This document shows, one piece after another, positions 1 through 13,765 of a stretch of 64,000 nt of DNA. Position 1 is the first letter of the stretch, and every line of letters starts with the position of its first letter. The stretch comes from Epiperipatus broadwayi (lineage: Eukaryota > Onychophora > Udeonychophora > Euonychophora > Peripatidae): the NCBI GenBank assembly GCA_028023455.1, contig JAQFVV010000036.1, positions 3,378,452 to 3,442,451 of the forward strand. The letters run 5' to 3'. Both the position numbers and the translations under genes were made by a program. Below the pieces are notes generated by a model that saw only the letters and a program-made list of their open reading frames with translations, searched no databases and had not been told where the DNA came from.

Positions 1-84
1 CAATTCAGAAGATATAATAGATATAGGATGTACCTGTTCTTTATTATTATATAATTCTTGATAGAAGACTTCTATCCATTTCAT

Positions 85-160
85 GATGTCATCTCTCTTT
101 TTAATAATAATTCCATCTTTTTGATGTCATCTCTCTTTTTAATAATAATTCCATCTTTTT
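85..160. repeat. 38 bp tandem duplication inside the LINE frame
   Basis: The segment 85-122 (starts gatgtcatctctctttttaa) is repeated without change at 123-160. As 38 is not a multiple of three, the duplication alone shifts the reading frame of the minus-strand LINE protein. The identical copies point to a recent event compared with the other damage in the element. Confidence 0.95.
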
Positions 161-704
161 TTCTTATTGCAGATATAAATTTCCTACCAATACCAAAATA
201 TTGTTTTACATACTTGAGACTTTTCTTCTCTTCTACAGCTTTCCTTGCTAGTTCACAATTATACTTTCTTATATCATTTTCCACTTTTTTCTACACCATT
301 TTACAAAATTCAAGGTATTCAATTCTTTTCAATGCATCATTTTTGTATATCTTCATATTCCTTCTTTTCTTCATAAATTCTTTAGTCTCAGTAGAAATTT
401 TATTGGTCAATTGCTTTCCACCACCTATAATTGTTGCAGTTTTTAAAAGTGTATCAGTTATTTTCATATTAATTTCATTCAAATCTGAATCATGTTCAAA
501 ATCAACTAATACTTGAAACCAAATTGTAAGTTCTAATTTAAGCTCATTAGAATGTTTCTAAACATTAGGAATATGAACTGTAAATATTGTTTTTCTTAAT
601 AACTTTTGTCTCTCTAGTTTTGCATTAGCATGTATCTTATATCTTACTAATCGATGATCACTTCTTGTGTTAAATTTATTAAGAACATTACAATCTTGAA
701 ATAT

Positions 705-1009
705 TTACTGAGGCTATAACCTTGATAATATGCATGTAAAATGCAATAGTAGGGACCTCTACAGGTGTTTTAACCACAAGCTTACGCTTCCATAGCGTAA
801 GCTTGTGGTTAAGACACTAATATGTGTGTAAAATGTAATAGTAGGAACCTCTACAGGTGTTTTAACCACAAGCTTATGCTTCCATAGCATAAGCTTGTGG
901 TTAAAACACCTGTAGAGGTCCCTACTATTGCATTTTACATGCATATTATCGAGGTTATAGCCTCAGTAAATATTACTTACGTAATCAATGTGCGTTTAAT
1001 AAATTTATA
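705..1009 (-). mobile_element. Foldback element F, copy 1, with 18 bp target duplication
   Basis: The direct repeat attacaatcttgaaatat flanks the element at 687-704 and 1010-1027 and is an exact 18 bp target site duplication. It lies in the codons for IFQDCN of the RTE endonuclease, so removing one copy rejoins the LINE frame. The element is a palindrome: ttactgaggctataacctt at the left mirrors the right end ending gcctcagtaa. Inner stems such as aaccacaagcttacgc / gcgtaagcttgtggtt are nested in it, and an extra partial arm is inserted in the middle, making three arms in all. Outside the hairpin is a one-sided tail (about 970-1009) that reads tataaattta on the minus strand. No coding capacity. 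Confidence 0.85.
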
Positions 1010-1320
1010 ATTACAATCTTGAAATATGTATTTTCTGTTAGTCAATATATAATCCAATTCTGTTGTATCTTCATTTGGATGCTTCAATGTCTATTTCCTT
1101 TTAACATTTTTCTCAAAAAAAGAATTCATAATATAAAGTTTTTCTTTTTCTGCAAACTCCACAAGTCTATGTCCTCTCTCATTTCTATTACCATAACCAA
1201 AATTACCTACAGCACTTTCATCTTTCATTTGTTTACCAATTCTAGCAATAAAGTCTCCCATAACAATTTTAAAATGTTGCTTACTCTGATCAAAAGCCTT
1301 TTGTACCTTTAGTATAATCT

Positions 1321-2876
1321 ATAATACCATTTTTAACCTTGTGCCTTAAAAAACTCAAATTCTGCCTGTATTTAAATATCAGAAAGATTTCAAGTATTAT
1401 TCGAAGCTTAATGTTATAATTTTATTTCAAAATGAATTATTTTCAATTAGTATTAATATAGATGAAATGCTACTTTCTATAAAATCTTTGGAACACAGGA
1501 TGTTGAAGATTAACGTTTTCTGTGACTTTTTATGAAACAATTGGACATTAAGAAATAAGATTAAAAAAATATTGACATCTTTGAATTAGTATTGGAAAAA
1601 ATGTTTAAATATCCCTGGTAAAAAACCAAAATCAAACAAGTGACAACTTATTAGACTTAGCTTTGAATGACCATCAAAAACATAGATATTCAGAATGAAA
1701 TTTGTCTTATTTTTTGATATTATGGCATAATAACATTCAGTGGGGGGGAAACCTGCTTATGACTAGCTGATGAAAAAACGATCAAACTCAACTTAGTATT
1801 ATTTAAAAGCCTGAAGGTTAAAAGCCAACAGTTTAATCTACAAAAAATATTACTTATAAAGCTGTCATAGATTAATTATCAATTTAACAAACATTAATTT
1901 AATGCAAGAATTATATTTTTACATCTAATTAAATATTTTTATTATGCCTCTTAAATTAAATATATCTACGTGGACCTTTTATTTTTAATCTCCTTTTCAA
2001 ATAGTATAACTTTATTACTTGTCATATAAGCTTATCATATTTATTATTTCTTACACTAATGGTAAACAATTCTAAAATTACCTCAAATCCCAAGCAATAT
2101 GTCTAATCTGTCTTCATTAATTGCTTCCATAATAGATAGTATTCCTATTATTCTGGTCAAAAGCTGAGGTATTTCTGACTATTTAATGTGATCTTTTTTA
2201 TAATAATTCATATCTACAAGAGATAGTTTTTTTAACTTTGTGAATGTTTATGGCCCTGTTTCATAAAGTGAAATTTTTCAAACTGAAAACTTTGCTAGAA
2301 TTGTCTTGAATCCAATCTCATTTATTCATAGTGTAATCTTTATTTATTGAAATCCTTTTTAACTCTTGCATTTCTACACTTGATTTCACAGCTTCCCAAA
2401 TGACTTCAGTCATTAATATTTTATTATAAATATTGAAAATTACTTGCAACTAAGGAATTTATACAAAAAAGTCCAGCATGAGCAAACATTGTAAGCAGGT
2501 GAGCTCATGAAATATTGATTATTCTTAAGTGAGCCATATCTCTAAAAAAAAAATTTTTTTTTCATTGTACTTAATATAAAATCTAGGATCTAAGTGAAAT
2601 ATTTTACAATATATATATATTAAAAAAAGCTCTATACTGATATAAATTAACATCTAGTAAATACAAGTCCCATAAATATTTCTAAAATATATGGCATGAA
2701 ACCTTCCTAAAATAATGCGTATTGTACAATTTTATAAAGCACCTTCAAAAATAGAATAATTCTTTCAAATAAAGATATTTTAACATAATAAGCTTTGGTA
2801 ACAAAAATATAAATAATAATTAAAGCTGATAGAAATAAAAACTTAGTTAAATGGAAAAAAATATAATTAAGCTTAC
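1321..2876. other. AT-rich DNA, no gene seen
   Basis: Simple AT-rich sequence with short homopolymers. No splice-bounded open frame, RNA gene or repeat family shared with the rest of the window was recognised. Confidence 0.6.
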
Positions 2877-2889
2877 ATAAAAAAGAATA

Positions 2890-3158
2890 TTTACTAAAGC
2901 TGTAAACCTCAAGAATATGCACGTGAAAATGCAAAGGTAGGGACCTACCCCCCTTCTTTCTTCAACCTACTTTCTATATGAATAGGTGAAGCTGAAGTGG
3001 TTAGATCTTATAGTGTGAAACTATTCAATACTTCACTGATTAAGTGCACAATTCCTATTACACATTAGTACTCACAAAATCTTTCATGCATATTCTTGAA
3101 ATTTACAGCCTTAGTAAATATTACTTATGTAATTAATGTGTGTTTAAATAAATTTATA
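2890..3158 (-). mobile_element. Foldback element F, copy 2
   Basis: It starts tttactaaagctgtaaacct and ends with the mirror form ttacagccttagtaaatatt, followed by the one-sided tail taattaatgtgtgttt and aatttata. Flanks ataaaaaagaata (2877-2889) and ataagatagaata (3159-3171) match at 11 of 13 positions and look like an aged target duplication. The middle differs from copy 1 and matches, inverted, the fragment at about 4425-4638, so this subfamily carries about 120 bp between the arms. Confidence 0.75.
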
Positions 3159-3697
3159 ATAAGATAGAATAATGATTTGTTCAGGATAATGTAGCACCAA
3201 TGAATACAACTAGATAACTATAACTATTAACAAATGAGATATTACCACAGATTCAAGTGTTATTGCAATGCAAAAAAAAATTATTACAAATATTGTTGTT
3301 AAGAGAATATGGAACAACTTTATTTTTAAAAAAAGTTTCACTTTTGTTTTATTAAAATTAATTATTAATCAATTAAAACTGACCATTTTCTAATTAAAAG
3401 TAAACTATAATTAATTACATTTTCAAATATAAGAATATGCAGAACAATAAAAAATAATGTTATCTCCAATACTATAAATATTTGATTGTAAATATAGTGA
3501 AAATATAACACATAAAATAAAAACAAAATGGAACCCAGGATGTGAACTTCATGGTAATCCATGATTAATTATAGTAAAAAAATCTAGCAATGCCAGAAAT
3601 ATTTATTGTCCAGTCTTTTAAATAACTTGCAATCCAAGAAGCAAAAATACCAGGAAAACAATATGAATATAGGTGTTTTTTTCTTTCCTATGTTGAA

Positions 3698-3768
3698 GTG
3701 TTGACCAGGAAGTGAGCTTGGACCAGTCGCTTGGAAGGCAGCTATGCTAACCACTATGCCACCAATGC
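3698..3768 (-). pseudogene. tRNA-Gly(TCC)-like sequence
   Basis: On the minus strand the segment starts GCATTGGTGGCATAGTGG (a good A box), continues GCATAGCTGCCTTCCAAGC (an anticodon arm with TCC) and then gives GGTCCAAGCTC where a B box GGTTCGANNCC should be. This follows the plan of animal tRNA-Gly(TCC), but the T arm and the acceptor 3' strand are disrupted. It is either a tRNA pseudogene or the head of a tRNA-derived SINE; there is no clear SINE body beside it. Confidence 0.7.
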
Positions 3769-4424
3769 TCGACTGAATATAGATGTTTAAGTAAAATATT
3801 ATGAGATACAGAATCAAGTGTTTTAGATAACTATAAATGTATAGCAAGAATTTTGAGATCATTATATAGGATGGTGTCAAATTGTGCACATGATTATAGA
3901 AAGCATCTAATGTACTTCTGCTAACAATTTTTATTTTTAAGTAAAATGATATTTTATCTTTAACTACCTATTTCCAGTAGTTTAAAAATCATGAAAGTAA
4001 TAGAAATTGAGCTGTAATTAACAAACAGTAAGAGGTCACCCTTTTTTAAAAATGGGTACAATAATACAAACTTTTAAACATATTGGAAGTGATCCAGCTC
4101 TTGGGGAAAGATTAATTATATAAACAAACTTTTCTTAAGAATCGTTGGTGCTAAACTATCTAATCTGACTTATTAAACAGTATTTAAACAACCAATCATA
4201 TAAGACAACTGAAAATTAGTAGCATCCAAAATAAAAAGTTATTAAAGTAAGAAGCAAATGATAAATCTTGCTTTGGTAAATTATCTGTTGGCAAATATAA
4301 AAAAACAAAACATTCATTAATAAAATTTATAATTACAACTTTAAATTATCGTAATATATTTCTTACTATAAGATCTTTTCATTAACTCGTAGTAAATCGT
4401 AAGATTTCGCGAGTGTTAATGTAT

Positions 4425-4638
4425 TATAAGAATTGTGGACTTAATTAGTGAAGTATTTAATAGCTTCACACTCTTAGATCAAAACACTTCTGCTTCACCT
4501 ATTTATATATAAAAGTAGGTCGAAGTAAAGAAGGGATTCTCTCTTTTCTTCATAGCGTAAGCATGTGTTTTAAAGACCTACAGAGGTCCCTAGTGACGAT
4601 TTTTTCAGATGCTCATTGCTAAGGTTTACAGCCTTGTT
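4425..4638 (+). mobile_element. Foldback element F, partial copy
   Basis: The inner segment (gaattgtggacttaattagt through gcttcacctatttatatata) is the reverse complement of the middle of the copy at 2890-3158. One arm follows (gcgtaagcatgtgttttaaa, cagaggtccct, then aaggtttacagcctt). The other arm and the tail are missing. Confidence 0.65.
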
Positions 4639-5817
4639 AAAACTATTAAATAAATAAGAAACTAATTTTCTTTGAACTTCCAATAAATCACTATTGTATT
4701 TTATAAATTTAATTTGTTTTGAAAAATGTGCTTTTTATTAAATAATTAATTAATTTCTACTTCAAAGAAATATTTTTATCATTAAAATTTTTTTGGTAAT
4801 ATTGAAATTTTAATTTCCTGATATAAATTTTCGGAGTGTCAATTAAGCAAAATTACAAACATCTGGACTTCCTGAAAAGATTTGCTATTTTGGAATTAAA
4901 TTGTAAATTTAGCATTTGAATATTGCACAAAGTATTCGACCAATTAAATACAACAAAGGTCTAATCCATACTTGCCAGTACAAAAATCATAATTAATTTA
5001 GTCATTCATCTGTTATTTTATTATTTTTATTCTTCATTATAGTATTAAAATTAATGTAACCTTTTATTTTAATAAAAAATAAAACCAGTAATAACAAGAA
5101 TACAGTCAGAGTGAGATTGCTGAGAGATATTTGAATAGTAATGTAACAAAAACATTAGTAGAAAGAAGAAAAAGTATGACTGATTAATTTTTGCATCTGC
5201 TAAAATTATAAAATTGGAATAGGAGTAAAGAATAAACCATAGAGGAATGATAGCATAATAAAGAGTAAAAAGCAGATACGCTTATTGGGATATATAAGGA
5301 ATTTGAGGGAAGGAATATTTGGATTTGCTAATAGGATTTCTGGACATGTAATCTATTCATAGAAACTTCTGATTTTGTTTAAAAAGCTATTTTACATTTT
5401 ATAACAAAAAAAATATTGACGTAATTTAAATGAGTGAGCAAAAGAATAGCACATTCAAATGCTAAACATTCCAACATAGATTCCTAGCTGAGGGAAATAA
5501 ATTGTTCAGCCAATGGAATGGAAACTTTATCCTCACCCTGTTAATTTAGTCATTTCAATTTAAAGACTGCATAGAATTTTACATCTGTTTTGCTCTATTA
5601 TTAACACTCACAAATTGAAACATAGTAAATTTTTATAATTCTGAAATATGAATTATCAAATTCTCTTTAAATATTTCTGCTATGACTATCACTAAGTTGA
5701 AATCATGAAATGAATTAAGCAAAGCAAAACTCCATATAGTAGTGCCACTTGTGCTAAACAGAGTAATCAATGGATGCCAGAAGGCTTGTGCATAAAATCC
5801 CTATCTAATGCCTATTC

Positions 5818-5876
5818 ATCCAATATCCCCAGACTAGTTTCTGGCTTGTGGCCTTCATCAGTGAGGAGCTTTGGAT
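5818..5876 (-). ncRNA. Type I hammerhead ribozyme motif, family A copy 1
   Basis: On the minus strand: lower helix I AUCCAA/UUGGAU; internal loop AGC/UA; upper helix I UCCUCA/UGGGGA; core CUGAUGA (5855-5861); short helix II GGC/GCC with an A-A pair at its base; core GAAA; a two-pair helix III (AC-UA-GU); cleavage-site residue C next to helix I. All conserved core residues are present. The tiny helix III is like that of hammerheads in Penelope-like elements and animal retrozymes, which are thought to work best as dimers. Activity is not shown. Confidence 0.8.
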
Positions 5877-6387
5877 CTGAGAGCACTGCATCTAGATCTT
5901 AGGATCTAATGCACCCCTCTAGCAACCACCTTTTATCTCTACTTAACTACAAAACTATGAGCATGAAATCGAATACACAAAAAATATTTTCAATCTAAGC
6001 TCAATAGCTTATATAGTCATATGGGTCTAAACTCAGTTCAGCACCCATACATTTTGGTGTCTTTGGCTCTTTAACAACCATAGCCATCACTACCCTATTA
6101 GGGAGGATTGGTGTTAAACCAGCAAGCATCACATGATCACATTTCCAATACTAGCACATAATTGTTTATAAACAAAGCAAAGCAAAACTCCATATAGTAG
6201 CGCCACCTGTATGTATGGGTGCTGAACTGAGTTCAGACCCATATGACTATATAAGCTATTGAGCTTAGATTGAAAATATTTTTTGTGTTTTCCAATTTCA
6301 TGCACATAGTTTTGTAGTTAAGTAGAGATAAAAGGTGGTTGCTAGAGGGTTGCATTAGATCCTAAGATCTAGATGCAGTGTTCTCAG

Positions 6388-6446
6388 ATCCAAAGCTGCT
6401 CACAGACGAAGGCCACAAGCCAGAAACTAGTCTGGGGATATTGGAT
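6388..6446 (+). ncRNA. Hammerhead motif, family A copy 2 (damaged)
   Basis: Same 59 nt layout as the opposite-strand copy at 5818-5876, with lower helix AUCCAA/UUGGAU kept. The core reads CAGACGA, so the invariant U4 is A, and upper helix I has a C-to-G change. It is probably inactive. Confidence 0.7.
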
Positions 6447-6999
6447 GTGTAGGAATTAGATAGGGATTTTATGCACAAGCCTTCTGGCATCCATTGATTA
6501 CTCTGTTTAGCACAGGTGGCACTACTATATGGAGTTTTGCTTTGCTTTGTTTATAAACAATTATGTGCTAGTATTGGAGATGTGATCATGTGATGCTTGC
6601 TGAAATGAATTAAGCATAGTATGTTAAAAAGAAAGTAAATAAGCTTTTTCTTAGTACACATAATGAAAGTGTTTATTTTTGAATTACATTTACAATAAGG
6701 AAAGAATGGAATTTAAATTATAATGATATAGTACTGTCATTAATGTAAAATTGTTAAATCATATGTCTTTATAAAAAAAAGTAAAAGAAAACAATGAAAG
6801 AGAAGGCATTAGTTGCTGGGTGATGAACATTTTAGTATTTTTCTTTATTCTCTAGCTAAGAACATCTAGAGACAATTTATTAACAAGTTTTGAATAGATA
6901 GCATTATGATTAGAACAAGTCTGAAAGAAAATTCTAAGTCTACTCAATTAAAACCTGAAAAGAAATTTAAATTTTAACCAGCCTGAATTTAAATCTAAG

Positions 7000-7720
7000 C
7001 AATAGCACATCAGATGGATGAAGGTGCTAAAAGCATATAGAAGCCACTCCCAACCTTGAGTGAAAGTGGTGTAGTAAAATGTACTACAAAAATATTATTC
7101 ACTAATATCTTTATTTTATATATAAAATCTCTAAATGTTTGTCCATAATGATGTCACATGATATTCAAGTTAAAAATTTCTTTGTTAGAGAGTATATTTT
7201 TCAAGAAAAAAATAGTTATTTGTTCTGTCATTAATAAATAATATTTTTTACAAAGCGTTTTTTACAAAAACAGTAATTCCTTCCTTAATATTACCAAAAT
7301 CACACTTTTCTTTATTTTTGCCTTAATATCATATAAAATACAATTTATCCAAATCACTTCAAATACTTTTTAGCAAAACTCTTTATTTGTATATATACAT
7401 ATATCTACATTTCAACTGACCTGCAGTCATCTTCAGAGACAGTTTATTTGAAAGATCAAAATAAACTGTCTCTGAAGAAGACTATGGATCAGTCAAAACA
7501 TAGGTATATGTCTATGTACAAATAAAGAGTTTTGCTAAAAAGTATTTCAAGTGATTTGGATAAATTGTATTTATATAATTCCTTCCTTCTATAGGCCAGG
7601 TACATTTGCCAGCAAGTAATTCTGTAAAGCAAAAAAAAAGAATTGTTAAAGCAACCAATTAAAAAAAAAACTATTAGAAAATGGCAGCCTATACATTGCT
7701 GGAATCTAAAAAAATATGGT
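7000..7720. repeat. Dispersed repeat D, copy with nested foldback
   Basis: Sequence from about 7020 (gctaaaagcatatagaagcc) through ctaaatgtttgtcc and gtcacatgatattcaagtt to gtaattctgtaaagcaaaa matches 51880-52620 in the same order. The second copy lacks the foldback found here at 7339-7569. No coding potential was seen. A shorter third copy of the last part (ccaattaaaaaactattac) is at about 8010-8060. Confidence 0.7.
7339..7569. mobile_element. Foldback element with hammerhead-like cores in both arms
   Basis: The left arm starts tacaatttatccaaatcact and the right arm ends agtgatttggataaattgta. The arms are about 100 nt each and meet near 7450 (acagtttattt / aaataaactgt). The right arm holds CTGAAGA (7472-7478), a GACT/AGTC stem and AAAAC (7494-7498); the left arm on the minus strand holds CTGAAGA, GACTGCAGGTCAGT and GAAAT. 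These resemble hammerhead cores but no helix I could be drawn, so only the foldback is certain. Confidence 0.75.
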
Positions 7721-8439
7721 ATTTTACAAAAGACATATCAAATATATATGGAATACAACTTTTTGTAGGAAAAAACACTCAGAAAAAAATCAGTACATGT
7801 GCTTTTAACTATGTACAGAACTAAATAGATATAGTATTTACATCATGAAAAAATATGATTACAGTATATAAATTCACGTTCGAAATGTGATATTTAGTGA
7901 GAGAAAAAAATAGATGCTATGGTACTTTATTTACATTTAATTTTGGTCCGCATATAATTGAAGTCGTATAGTTCGCAGCTCCACAGTAATACCATACATG
8001 ATTAAAACTTGTTAAAACAACCAATTAAAAAACTATTACAAAAATGACAGGCTTTCCATAGGATGGGTACATTTCTGGTATTTATATAAAATATATTTAG
8101 ATAGTATATAAATATTTAAGTACTACAAAATGCTACATAACTTTCAAAATTACTGATACAAAAGAAATGATTTTTATTTTAGCAAGTAATAAAATTATTT
8201 TAAAAATTTATTAACTAATGGTAATCAATATATGCATATATAAATGCATTATTCTACCACATATGATAAAATTTATTAAAGCTCAGAGAATTAATATGTA
8301 TCTTAATTAACTACTTAATAATCAGCAAGATAACTCATGAGAATTTTCCTTTATAGCTTTCATTTTTTAATTCACTACATTATAAATTGTTCAATACAAA
8401 TTTTTAAAAGCTAATAATTCAATATTAATTTTATTTTTT

Positions 8440-10558
<2,119 letters not shown>

Positions 10559-11586
10559 GACTCTCTGAAGGCATATGAATAAGTAAATAAGAAGAGACCA
10601 TTAGCTGTAATTTGGACAAATAAATAATAAAATCTAAGAAAAATGGTGTATGCATATGAGTGTATGATAAAAAAAGACTACATGAATTTCTTCTAATTAA
10701 TAATATTTTATTATACGATTTCAAGATAAACGAAGGGGAGATGGTTACCCAAATAAAATAGTGCTTTACTAAAGGTAAGGAGAGATTATTTTGGACATCT
10801 CAAAAAACTGATATCTTATGTAGATACGTATAATATAATCATATTTTTGTAATAAACTGACTGATTATGAAATAGAAAATTATTAATGAAAATAACATTT
10901 ATTATAGTTCGAATAAAATCGTATTCAATAGAGATGAGGAAGAATCGAATCATCAAAAAAAAAGATAAATCTGTCGAAAAATGATGGAACATAATTTAAA
11001 TCATTAAGAAAATTGGTTTTATGTGGTAAAGTTATAAAATTCCATGATATTTAAAAAAATATTGTTTTAATTAATAAATAGACAAATGCAGGAATGTAAA
11101 TAACTTATAAAAGATAAAAATAAACAATTGTTTACATAAAGATACAGATATAATAGTAGTAGTTTAGAATTTAATAAGCACTGCCATCTAATATCCATTA
11201 ATTATTCAAGCATACATTAAATGACTATACTAGTATGGAATAACTAGAATTGCTCCTAAAATACAATATAAATACTGGAGTTATGTGATGTTATTTGGTT
11301 TAATCATAATATTTCATAAAATTAAATGCTTTGAAATATTAACAGTACTAAAATTGGTTTGAGAAGATCTTACTATAAAATTGAATGATATAGTTTTTAC
11401 CTAAATCACATATTGTAACATGAGATCACACAAACTGTATTTTTATTTTAAAATTTTCCGATATTAATACTATAACAATTTTGCAATATAGTTTTCCGAT
11501 ACAATGCAGTTGATAATGTTAATCAACTATTTTTCTTTTTTCTTTCTTTTGTTCATTTCTATTTGTTGGCTTTTTTTTCTATTTTT
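10559..11586. other. AT-rich spacer, no gene seen
   Basis: AT-rich sequence between the GATA tract and the GTT repeat, with no recognised gene or repeat family. Confidence 0.55.
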
Positions 11587-11597
11587 GCAATCATAGT

Positions 11598-11605
11598 TGT
11601 TGTTG

Positions 11606-11656
<51 letters not shown>
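11598..11656. repeat. (GTT)n microsatellite, possible LINE 3' tail
   Basis: About 20 units of GTT, which read AAC on the minus strand. It lies where the 3' end of the minus-strand LINE would fall, and microsatellite tails are common at LINE 3' ends. The link to the LINE is inferred from position and from shared strand bias. Confidence 0.85.
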
Positions 11657-11658
<2 letters not shown>

Positions 11659-11663
11659 TAAAG

Positions 11664-12190
11664 AGTTACAAGAGTTTTACAGAGCTTAGACTGCTGTGAT
11701 ACATGGGCAATCTAAAGTTGTAGGTTTACATATATAAAAATTGATTTATTGGTTTACATAGGATTGCAGAAATTTTTACATATTGTGAATTAGTTACAAG
11801 GGTTTTACATAGCTTGAATTGCTGTGATTTCATGGGCAATCTGTAGATGTAGGTTTACATATGTGAAAGTTGATTTATTGATTTACATGAGATTATAAAA
11901 AAAAAATTATGCTGTGGATTAGTTACAAGGGTTTTTACATGGCATGGATTGCTGTGGTTAAAATGACAATCTATAGTTGTAGGTTTATGTATATACAAGT
12001 TGATTTATTTATTTACATAAAATTACAGGATTTTTTGCATGCTGTGGATTAGTTACAAGATGTTTACATAGAATGAATTGCCATAGTTACATGGGCAATC
12101 TGTAGTTGTAGGTTTACATATATACAAGTTATTTTATTGATTTACACAAGATTACATAAATTTTACATGCTCTGGATTGCTGTATATACA
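11664..12190. repeat. Tandem repeat, about 129 bp unit, four copies
   Basis: Units begin agttacaag(a/g)gttttac at 11664, 11792, 11921 and 12051, giving steps of 128, 129 and 130 bp. Each contains gcaatct, then gtaggttta, then ttgatttatt. The fourth copy decays near 12190. No gene. The plus strand is T+G-rich, as across the whole 11.6-17.2 kb block. Confidence 0.9.
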
Positions 12191-12860
12191 TATTCAAATC
12201 AGGTTTAGTTTTATGTGGTTGGGTTGCCTGGGTAACAGTCAATGGACTAGCAATTTCCATGGTAGTGTGGCAATTGTCTGTGAGGTCCACATTGGTATGA
12301 GATCAATGTGCGATTTTTGATTTTTTAAAATGCTGGATCTTTTTTTAATAACCATGTTTTGCTCTAGGTTTCATTAGCAATGTGCATTGGGAAGGGTGTT
12401 GGTGTTGATAGAAGACATAATGGGATTGCTTTCATAATTGGTGTAACTTCACCATGCCTGCTTTCTGATGCATTTGAATAAATGAATGTTCCAGATGGGG
12501 TGACAGCTATGTTACAATTGGCTGCATGTTAAGTGTGTGTTAAAGGTACTAAGTAAAGCTTTCAATAAGATTTAGATGTGGGACCCATGAGTACATTGTC
12601 TTAATTTCCTGAGGAGACTGCTGGTATAGTTATGTTAAAACTGGTTCCTACTGTTGAGTGGAGTTTGTCATAAGTTTGTCAGACTCTGGGTGATGCTGGA
12701 TTAGAGGTAGAGGTCTAGTGAGGCTTTTGATGTGATTTAAGTGTGAAATTAATGGTTAGGAAGACAGTAAATGTGGATAGGTAGTTGGGCTTGGCATTGC
12801 TATTGGAAAAGACTTATGTGCTTTGAAATTATCTAGTAAATTGATGTTAGTTGAATAATT
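12190..12860. other. T+G-rich sequence, possible LINE 3' part
   Basis: No long open frame on either strand. The strong T+G bias of the plus strand (A+C on the minus strand) continues without a break from the LINE frame upstream, so this may belong to the same element. No motif was recognised. Confidence 0.4.
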
Positions 12861-13760
12861 GAATGAAAAATTTAACACATAATTGGAAATAAGTTATCAA
12901 CTGATTGGAAATTGAAAAAGGTATATAAAGTTAGTTTTTTTCCTGCTAGCATAAAGTTTTGACTTCTTTATAAGTATAAACAGCCAGAGCTCGTTAACAC
13001 GGTTGTGAGAAAGTGAATTAATTGCTGGGAACTTGAAATTGATTTTTATTACTAAACAAAGATCAGAGTTTACAATAATAACATTAAAAATAAGTGTATG
13101 CTTGTTTGACATGTGGACTTTGAAATTCTGGGCTAGTATTATTGGCGACAGACACTGGTCATCAGATCACTTTTTTTTAATTATCGTTAGGTAACTGATT
13201 TTGATTGGAAGTTCGAATAAAAAATGTAACACAATTAGAAGTAAGTAATCAATTGATTAAAGGTATATTATTTTCTTGCATTAGACTAAGGTTTTGAATT
13301 CTTTTTAGGCAAAAACCAGTGCTTGCTAACTTGTTTGTGGTCAAGTGATTTGTTTGCTGGGAAATTTGTAGTTGAAAATAAGATAGGAATTTTCTACAAT
13401 AAAATTAAAAGTAAGCTTATGTTTGACTGAACATTTGGATTTTAAAACTCTGTGCTGGTAATATTGGCAGGAAGCATCTGAAAAATAAGCTTATGTTTGA
13501 TCAACTTTAGATTTTGAAATTCTGTGCTGGTAATATTTATGGGAAGCATCTGATCATGTGGTGGCTTTGTCTCCATATTGTTTTCTAAAATTATCATTGG
13601 GGAATGTAACACAAAATTATTAATTGATTATCAACTCATTGGAAATTGAAAAAAATATATCAGGATATGTTTTTTACCATGTCAAGCTTAGGTTTTGAGT
13701 AATTTTAGAGCATAAAAAACTAGAACTCTTTAACTTGGTTGTGAACAAATAGACTGTTCT
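12860..13760. repeat. Diverged tandem repeat, about 355-380 bp unit
   Basis: Anchors taacacataattggaaataag (about 12873), gtaacacaattagaagtaag (about 13227) and gtaacacaaaattattaatt (about 13606) start three successive units. Within units, ttctgtgctggtaatatt and agcataaa-type stretches recur. The middle unit has a further internal duplication near 13420-13550 (aagcttatgtttga, twice). No coding sequence. Confidence 0.75.
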
Positions 13761-13765
13761 GCTGA

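Larger units (their letters stand above)
1..1320 (-). pseudogene. RTE-type LINE remnant: endonuclease and start of reverse transcriptase
   Basis: Read on the minus strand this is an endonuclease/reverse transcriptase polyprotein of the RTE/BovB kind. The apurinic-type endonuclease is seen at about 1312-1028: MGDFIARIG, then GNRNERG, then ELDYILTNRKYIF. It resumes after a nested element with RSDHRLVRYKI (SDH motif at 651-665). The linker before the RT follows (TKEFMKKRRN, then DIRKYNCELARKAVEE and SLKYVKQYFG at about 440-130), and the rest of the RT lies beyond the window start. It is broken in at least four ways: the usual GDFN reads GDFI; a stop replaces the Trp expected after VKRK; a further stop follows FTVHIPNV; and a 38 bp duplication shifts the frame near 85-160. 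A foldback element splits it at 705-1009. The family call rests on motif order and wording; the exact clade was not tested. Confidence 0.85.
5722..6600. mobile_element. Hammerhead-bearing element A, insertion I (tandem plus inverted copies)
   Basis: The exact 16 bp direct repeat tgaaatgaattaagca at 5706-5721 and 6601-6616 bounds an 879 bp insertion. The left part (5722 to about 6208) is in minus orientation and holds a unit preceded by the tail end of a second unit and a connector. The right part (about 6209-6600) is another unit in plus orientation, head to head with the first. The arms match over more than 300 bp, from gtatgggtgctgaactgagt to the ggagttttgctttgctttg end. No protein is encoded. 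Each arm contains a type I hammerhead motif (listed separately). An inverted fragment plus tandem partial copies is the insertion structure known for Penelope-like elements; that such machinery moved this element is inference. Confidence 0.85.

Noticed and set aside
58-516. 152-codon plus-strand frame rich in Phe, Leu and Ser
   Set aside because: It is the shadow of the minus-strand RTE protein; no motif of its own.
1019-1312. 97-codon plus-strand frame
   Set aside because: Shadow of the endonuclease coding sequence on the minus strand.
3698-3768. Functional tRNA-Gly gene
   Set aside because: The A box and anticodon arm are good, but the T arm and acceptor 3' strand do not pair, so it was kept only as a pseudogene.
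11664-12190. CRISPR-like array of regularly spaced repeats
   Set aside because: The units are contiguous 129 bp tandem repeats without unique spacers, in animal-type DNA.
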